Source: CAYGWP01 sp964353455 | GTDB lineage: Bacteria; Planctomycetota; Phycisphaerae; FEN-1346 | Assembly (NCBI GenBank): GCA_964353455.1 | Contig: CAYGWP010000180.1 | Location: forward strand, 1-26,069 | Direction: 5' to 3' | DNA: 26,069 nt | Shown here: in pieces, positions 22,626 through 26,069 of the stretch | Numbering within the stretch: position 1 is the first letter of the stretch | Layout: each line of letters opens with the position of its first letter | Position numbers and translations under genes: made by a program | Notes under the pieces: generated by a model | Seen by the model: only the letters and a program-made list of their open reading frames with translations | Databases searched by the model: none | What the model was told of the DNA's origin: nothing

Positions 22626-23755
22626 GAAGCCTCCGCCCGTTTGTCGTGCTCGTGCTGGTCCTGGCCTCGGCGCTAGCCTCCGGATGCGAGAGCGCCAACT
22701 TCACCGCCCCGGACCGCTACGACCGCGGCCTGATCGTCTGCCTGAGCGGCGCCGGCGGCATGATGGGCGAGTGCGAGCGGATACGCGAGGGCTTGGCCTC
22801 CGGCGGCGTGGACCGCGCCATCGAAATCTACCAGTGGTCCGGCGGTGAGGTCCTCGCCGACCAGACCAACATCGAACGCAACCACCACGAGGCGGCACAA
22901 CTGGCGCGACGCGTCGAGGCCTACCTGTCGGAGCACCGCGGACAGCCCGTCCACCTCGTCGGCATCTCGGCCGGCACAGGCATCGCCGTCTGGGCAATGG
23001 AGGAACTCAGCCCGGAGTTCAAGGTCGAAGGGGCGGTGCTCCTCGCCTCCAGCCTCGACACCAAGTACGACCTCACGAAGGCCCTAGCGAAAGTCAATGA
23101 CCGTATCTACAGTTTTAACAGCGTTGCCGACACCGTCCTCAGCCTCGGCGTGACGTGGGCCGGCACCGTGGACCGCGGCGGCGGCCTGGCCGGGGGCTTC
23201 GTCGGCTTCAGCCCGCCCGACGGCACCTCCGCCGACGGGAAGACCCTCTACCGCGAAAAACTCGTCCAGATCTCCTGGTGGCCCGGTGACATGGTCCTCG
23301 GGCACCTGGGGGACCACCTGGGGGCCGCCAACCCGACGTTCGTCCGCGTCCGCGTCGCCCCGCTGATCCTGGAGAAGAACGTCGGCGATGCGCGCGTCTC
23401 GCCCCCGGTTGCCGCCAAGACCGACGCCGAGGCCCAGAAGGTCGCCTCGCGCGAAAGACCCTCGCGCACCCGCCCCGTCAACGATAAACGCGCCGCGACC
23501 GTCAACCAGGACGCAAGCCTGGCTTCGCAGGCATCGCCGACTGTCGAGAGTTCCTCCCCGCGTGACAACTACTCAAGCGCCCCCGCCGACACCAAGCGCC
23601 GCTTCTTCAACTGGACGGTCGGCCAGGCGCCCGCAAGGAAAACGGAAGTCGCCGCCCGGAAATCCGCCGCCGCGCCCCCGGCGGCCGGGCCGAAAACGAA
23701 CGGTGAAACCATCGACGAGGCCCAATTCTTCCCCGCCCCGGAGTGCCTCCCATGA
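22622..23755 (+). CDS. Alpha/beta-hydrolase-fold lipoprotein, second of a tandem pair
   Basis: The 377-residue protein starts MRSLRPFVVLVLVLASALASGC, with a canonical lipobox (LASGC, Cys22). It aligns with the preceding gene across the hydrolase domain: GLIVCLSGAGG, IEIYQWSGG, GISAG (Ser116), NSVADTV (Asp170), GHLGDHLG (His228 or His232). After about residue 250 it gains a long Ala/Pro/Lys/Arg-rich low-complexity tail with no counterpart in its neighbour. It is therefore a diverged duplicate with its own extension. It is coupled to both neighbours by 4-nt overlaps. Substrate unknown. Confidence 0.75.
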   Translation: MRSLRPFVVLVLVLASALASGCESANFTAPDRYDRGLIVCLSGAGGMMGECERIREGLASGGVDRAIEIYQWSGGEVLADQTNIERNHHEAAQLARRVEAYLSEHRGQPVHLVGISAGTGIAVWAMEELSPEFKVEGAVLLASSLDTKYDLTKALAKVNDRIYSFNSVADTVLSLGVTWAGTVDRGGGLAGGFVGFSPPDGTSADGKTLYREKLVQISWWPGDMVLGHLGDHLGAANPTFVRVRVAPLILEKNVGDARVSPPVAAKTDAEAQKVASRERPSRTRPVNDKRAATVNQDASLASQASPTVESSSPRDNYSSAPADTKRRFFNWTVGQAPARKTEVAARKSAAAPPAAGPKTNGETIDEAQFFPAPECLP

Positions 23756-24231
23756 AGGAGCCGGCCACCGTCCGACAGGACCGCCCGCCGCCGTCCGCCA
23801 TCAGCCCGGTGGCAGCGCTCGTCCTGGGGTGGGTCATCCCGGGCGCAGGCCACGCTTACGGAGGGACCTGGGGCAAGGCCGTCCTCTTCTTCGTTCTCAT
23901 CACGGGCCTGCTGGTGGGCGGCATGACGATGGGCGGCGGCACGGTGCTTCTGCCCGACCGACTCTGGTTCGCCGCACAGGCCTTCGCGGGGGGCCCGGCC
24001 ATCGCCATGTGGCCGCTCTCGGAATACCTGGCCAGGCGACCTCCGCCGGCCGACGTCACGCCTGCTTACAACGCCGTCGCGCCGTATCCCGGCATCGACT
24101 GGGCCGACCACCTCCACGAAACCGGAACCCTCTACACCGCCGTCGCCGGGTTCCTCAACCTTCTGGTGATGATGGATGCGTACCTAAGACTGGCTTACCC
24201 CGACCGGCACCCCCGCAAGGAGACCGCGTGA
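23752..24231 (+). CDS. Small multi-pass membrane protein (DUF6677-like?)
   Basis: The 159-residue protein begins MKEPATVRQDR at an ATG overlapping the previous stop by 4 nt. Likely membrane segments are about 18-36, 42-62 and 124-146. The segment VIPGAGHAYGGTWGKAVLF resembles the PG.GH.Y.G...KG..F pattern of small TM2/DUF6677-type membrane proteins found in planctomycetes; the exact family name is from memory and should be checked. It has no catalytic motif. Membership in a tightly coupled operon suggests it works with the two lipoproteins, for example as a membrane scaffold. Confidence 0.65.
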   Translation: MKEPATVRQDRPPPSAISPVAALVLGWVIPGAGHAYGGTWGKAVLFFVLITGLLVGGMTMGGGTVLLPDRLWFAAQAFAGGPAIAMWPLSEYLARRPPPADVTPAYNAVAPYPGIDWADHLHETGTLYTAVAGFLNLLVMMDAYLRLAYPDRHPRKETA

Positions 24232-24452
24232 TGTGGGAGGCGACCTCGGGCTTCTTCTCGAACCTTATGGCCCCGTCAAACCCGATATGGTGGTATTATC
24301 CGCTCTGCGCGGTTGCGGCGGTCGTCTATAAGGCGACTAAGTTCGACACCCCTCGCGACATCGCCCGCGCCTCCCTCCACTTCTTCCTCTCGGTGAGCGC
24401 CGGCATGCTCGTCCTGGGCTGGGCCTTCTACCTCATTATCACCTTGTTCTGA
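24231..24452 (+). CDS. Small two-helix membrane protein
   Basis: The 73-residue protein starts MWEATSGFFSNLMAP at the ATG at 24231, which overlaps the preceding stop by 1 nt (TGATG) and has AAGGAG (24217-24222) 8 nt upstream. Two hydrophobic helices (about 18-36 and 48-72) flank a short basic loop (YKATKFDTPRD). I recognise no family. It ends the four-gene operon that starts at 21699 and precedes the palindrome cluster. Because the overlap and ribosome binding site are convincing, I consider it a real gene despite its size. Confidence 0.7.
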   Translation: MWEATSGFFSNLMAPSNPIWWYYPLCAVAAVVYKATKFDTPRDIARASLHFFLSVSAGMLVLGWAFYLIITLF

Positions 24453-24505
24453 AAGGGCCGAGATTTGACCGTAACCATTGGGTTCCGCGGAAGTTTATTA
24501 GTAAG

Positions 24506-24596
24506 GGGGACTGTCCCCTTTTCTGGCCTTTCAGAAAAGGGGACTGTCCCCTGCCTGAAAAGGGGACAGTCCCCCTAAGGCAGGGGGACAGTCCCC
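24506..24596. repeat. Cluster of four 13-bp palindromes GGGGAC[TA]GTCCCC
   Basis: Copies are at 24506-24518 and 24539-24551 (central T), and 24562-24574 and 24584-24596 (central A, the same element in the opposite orientation), with starts 33, 23 and 22 bp apart. Flanks add longer inverted repeats: CCCCTTTTCT with AGAAAAGGGG, and an AGGCAGGGG/CCCCTGCCT pair. The second and fourth copies form an 18-bp arm pair. The cluster lies in the 158-nt gap before the DUF1549 gene. It is similar to repeats around REP-associated transposases, but no transposase is present. Confidence 0.65.
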
Positions 24597-24610
24597 TGCG
24601 AGGTGCCACG

Positions 24611-26069
24611 ATGAAGGTGTCCGTGACGCTGGCGGTTGTCCTACTGGCGGCCGTGAGGGCCTTGGGCGCAGCCGCGGCGACAAACCCTTTCGAGGGCGAT
24701 GCCGCTGCGGCGCCCGAGTGCCAGATAGACAGGCTGGTATTCGCCAGGCTGTCGCAACTGCGCATCGAGCCGGCCAATCTTTGTTCCGACGCGGTGTTCG
24801 TCCGCCGGGTTTACCTGGACGTTATCGGTGTGCTCCCCACGGCGAAGGAGGCCAGGGAATTCATCGCCGACACGGCCCCGAACAAGCGGAAGGCCCTGAT
24901 TGATCGGCTGCTCCAGCGCGATGAGTTTGCCGATTACTGGGCGATGAGGTGGAGTGATGTGCTGCGCGTAAAGGCGGAGTTCCCGGTCAATCTGTGGCCC
25001 AACGCGGCGCAGGCGTACCACCGCTGGATCCGCGAGTCGATCTGCGAGAACAAGCCGTATGACCAGTTCGTGCGCGAGATGCTGACGGCCAGCGGCAGCA
25101 ATTTCCGCGTGCCGCAAGTCAACTTCTATCGAGCCATGCAGAACCGTACGCCCGAAGGGATAGCGCAGGCGGTGGCGCTGACCTTCATGGGCGCCCGTGC
25201 CGACAACTGGCCGAAAGAGCGTCTGGCGGGCATGGCGGTGTTCTTCGCGCAGGTCGGTTACAAGCCCACGCGGGAATGGAAAGAGGAGATCGTATTCTGG
25301 GATCCGTCAAGGCTTATCGCGCCGCCGGCCGCTGTTGCGTCGGGTCAGACGCCGACCACGCCGCCTGCGCCGAGCACCACGCCCGCTCCGGCGCCCACGA
25401 GTACGCCGCCGGCGCCTGCGCCCGGCAGCACGGCCAGTCAGACGCCCAAGGGCGCTCCTGCGGCTCCCGCGACCAGCAGCACGACCGCTCCTCCGGCTAC
25501 CAAGGGCGCGCCGGCGGCCCCCGCACCCAGCAGCACAGCCAGCCAGACGCCCAAGGGTGCGCCGGCGGCGCCTGCGCCGAGCAGCACGGCCAGCAAGGCG
25601 TCAAAAGCCGGCAAGGCATCGAAGGGCGCTCCGGCGGCGCCTGTGCCCAGCAGCACGCCCGTCGAGGCGCCCAAGAGCCCGCCGGCGGTCCCTATGCCCG
25701 TCCCCCCGCCGCAGGTGGGGGTGTTCCCGGATGGGACGCGGTTCCAGTTGCCGGCCGATCGTGATCCGCGGGAGTTTTTCGCCGGGTGGCTGGTTGACCC
25801 GAAGAACCCCTGGTTCACGCGAAGTGTCGTGAACCGGGTATGGTGCTGGCTTCTGGGCCGGGGGATCATTCACGAGCCCGACGACATCCGGCCTGACAAC
25901 CCGCCCAGCAACCCGGCGCTGCTGGCATACTTGCAGCAGGAGTTCGTGACGGCCCGCTACGACCTGAAGCACATCTACCGGCTGATCCTGTATTCGAAGG
26001 TCTATCAGCTTTCGTCGATGACGCAGGTGACCGATCCGCAGGCCGATGTCCACTTCGCGCGGTATCCGC
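24611..26069 (+). CDS. DUF1549/DUF1553 planctomycete protein with a low-complexity insert, 3'-partial
   Basis: The frame is open from ATG 24611 (GAGGTG ending 5 nt before it) to the window edge: 486 codons without a stop. A signal peptide (MKVSVTLAVVLLAAVRALGAAAA) leads into DUF1549: QIDRLVFARL, VFVRRVYLDVIGVLPT, FADYWAMRWSDVLR, WIRESICENKPYDQFVREML. From about residue 237 to 370 a Pro/Ala/Thr/Ser/Lys linker with degenerate 17-residue units (KGAPAAPAPSSTASQTP type) follows. DUF1553 then begins near NPWFTRSVVNRVWCWLLGRGI. These paired domains are a planctomycete hallmark of unknown biochemistry, usually seen with cytochrome c-type or sulfatase genes. The CxxCH-like segment often seen between them is absent; GARADNWPKERLAGMAVFF occupies that region. 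Confidence 0.88.
   Translation, partial: MKVSVTLAVVLLAAVRALGAAAATNPFEGDAAAAPECQIDRLVFARLSQLRIEPANLCSDAVFVRRVYLDVIGVLPTAKEAREFIADTAPNKRKALIDRLLQRDEFADYWAMRWSDVLRVKAEFPVNLWPNAAQAYHRWIRESICENKPYDQFVREMLTASGSNFRVPQVNFYRAMQNRTPEGIAQAVALTFMGARADNWPKERLAGMAVFFAQVGYKPTREWKEEIVFWDPSRLIAPPAAVASGQTPTTPPAPSTTPAPAPTSTPPAPAPGSTASQTPKGAPAAPATSSTTAPPATKGAPAAPAPSSTASQTPKGAPAAPAPSSTASKASKAGKASKGAPAAPVPSSTPVEAPKSPPAVPMPVPPPQVGVFPDGTRFQLPADRDPREFFAGWLVDPKNPWFTRSVVNRVWCWLLGRGIIHEPDDIRPDNPPSNPALLAYLQQEFVTARYDLKHIYRLILYSKVYQLSSMTQVTDPQADVHFARYP

Noticed and set aside
24506..24596. Intrinsic terminator of the lipoprotein operon
   Set aside because: The palindromes are four-fold, partly inverted and lack a consistent T-run, so a repeat cluster is the better description, though a termination side effect is possible.

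Overview
The window is GC-rich bacterial DNA that most resembles a member of the Planctomycetota, perhaps a Phycisphaerae-type lineage. The case rests on gene content: a DUF1549/DUF1553 protein at the right edge, a Tat-exported formylglycine-type sulfatase, a membrane-anchored PQQ-type beta-propeller, a GspA/GspB pair whose GspB has the MSLINEALKRAE-type start, SGNH hydrolases with carbohydrate-binding tails and a stand-alone URO-D/MtaA-type protein. No rRNA or tRNA gene and no CRISPR array was seen, so the placement is inference.

Layout. 1-632: the C-terminal two thirds of an AvaI/BsoBI-family restriction endonuclease in visibly less GC-rich DNA. 780-4887 (+): a compact three-gene cluster of a two-domain SGNH esterase, a secreted TIM-barrel glycosidase-like protein and an extended SDR. 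4911-7011 (-): a DUF4160/DUF2442 pair, then gspB and gspA. 7276-about 7720 (+): the 3' remnant of a group II intron, with the maturase C-terminus and domain V. 7751-9523 (-): a membrane-anchored PQQ-like propeller. 9524-10628: 1.1 kb of non-coding, repeat-rich DNA. 10629-13668 (+): a sugar ABC importer (binding protein and two permeases, no ATPase). 13816-15560 (+): a LOG-family phosphoribohydrolase and a URO-D/MtaA-like protein. 15631-15758: a BIME-like inverted repeat. 15778-21583 (-): a four-gene run of asnB-type amidotransferase, two tandem paralogous secreted proteins of unknown family and a sulfatase. 21699-24452 (+): a translationally coupled four-gene operon of two paralogous alpha/beta-hydrolase lipoproteins and two small membrane proteins. 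24506-24596: four copies of a 13-bp palindrome. 24611-end: a DUF1549/DUF1553 protein with a low-complexity insert, open at the window edge.

How it works together. Much of the content fits uptake and breakdown of decorated polysaccharides: esterase, glycosidase-like protein, sulfatase, sugar ABC importer and SDR. Tandem duplication recurs in three places: the SGNH domains, the two unknown secreted proteins and the two lipoprotein hydrolases.

Most unusual signals. (1) A perfect 16-bp palindrome, GGTCGCCGCGGCGACC, occurs three times, each time 20-33 nt upstream of a start codon (gspA, the ABC binding protein, the URO-D-like gene). (2) The two unrecognised secreted paralogues lie between asnB and a sulfatase. 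(3) The paired hydrolase lipoproteins are coupled to two membrane proteins. (4) There are two kinds of palindromic dispersed repeat plus a repeat-mosaic intergenic region. No complete new defence or mobile system was identified with confidence.
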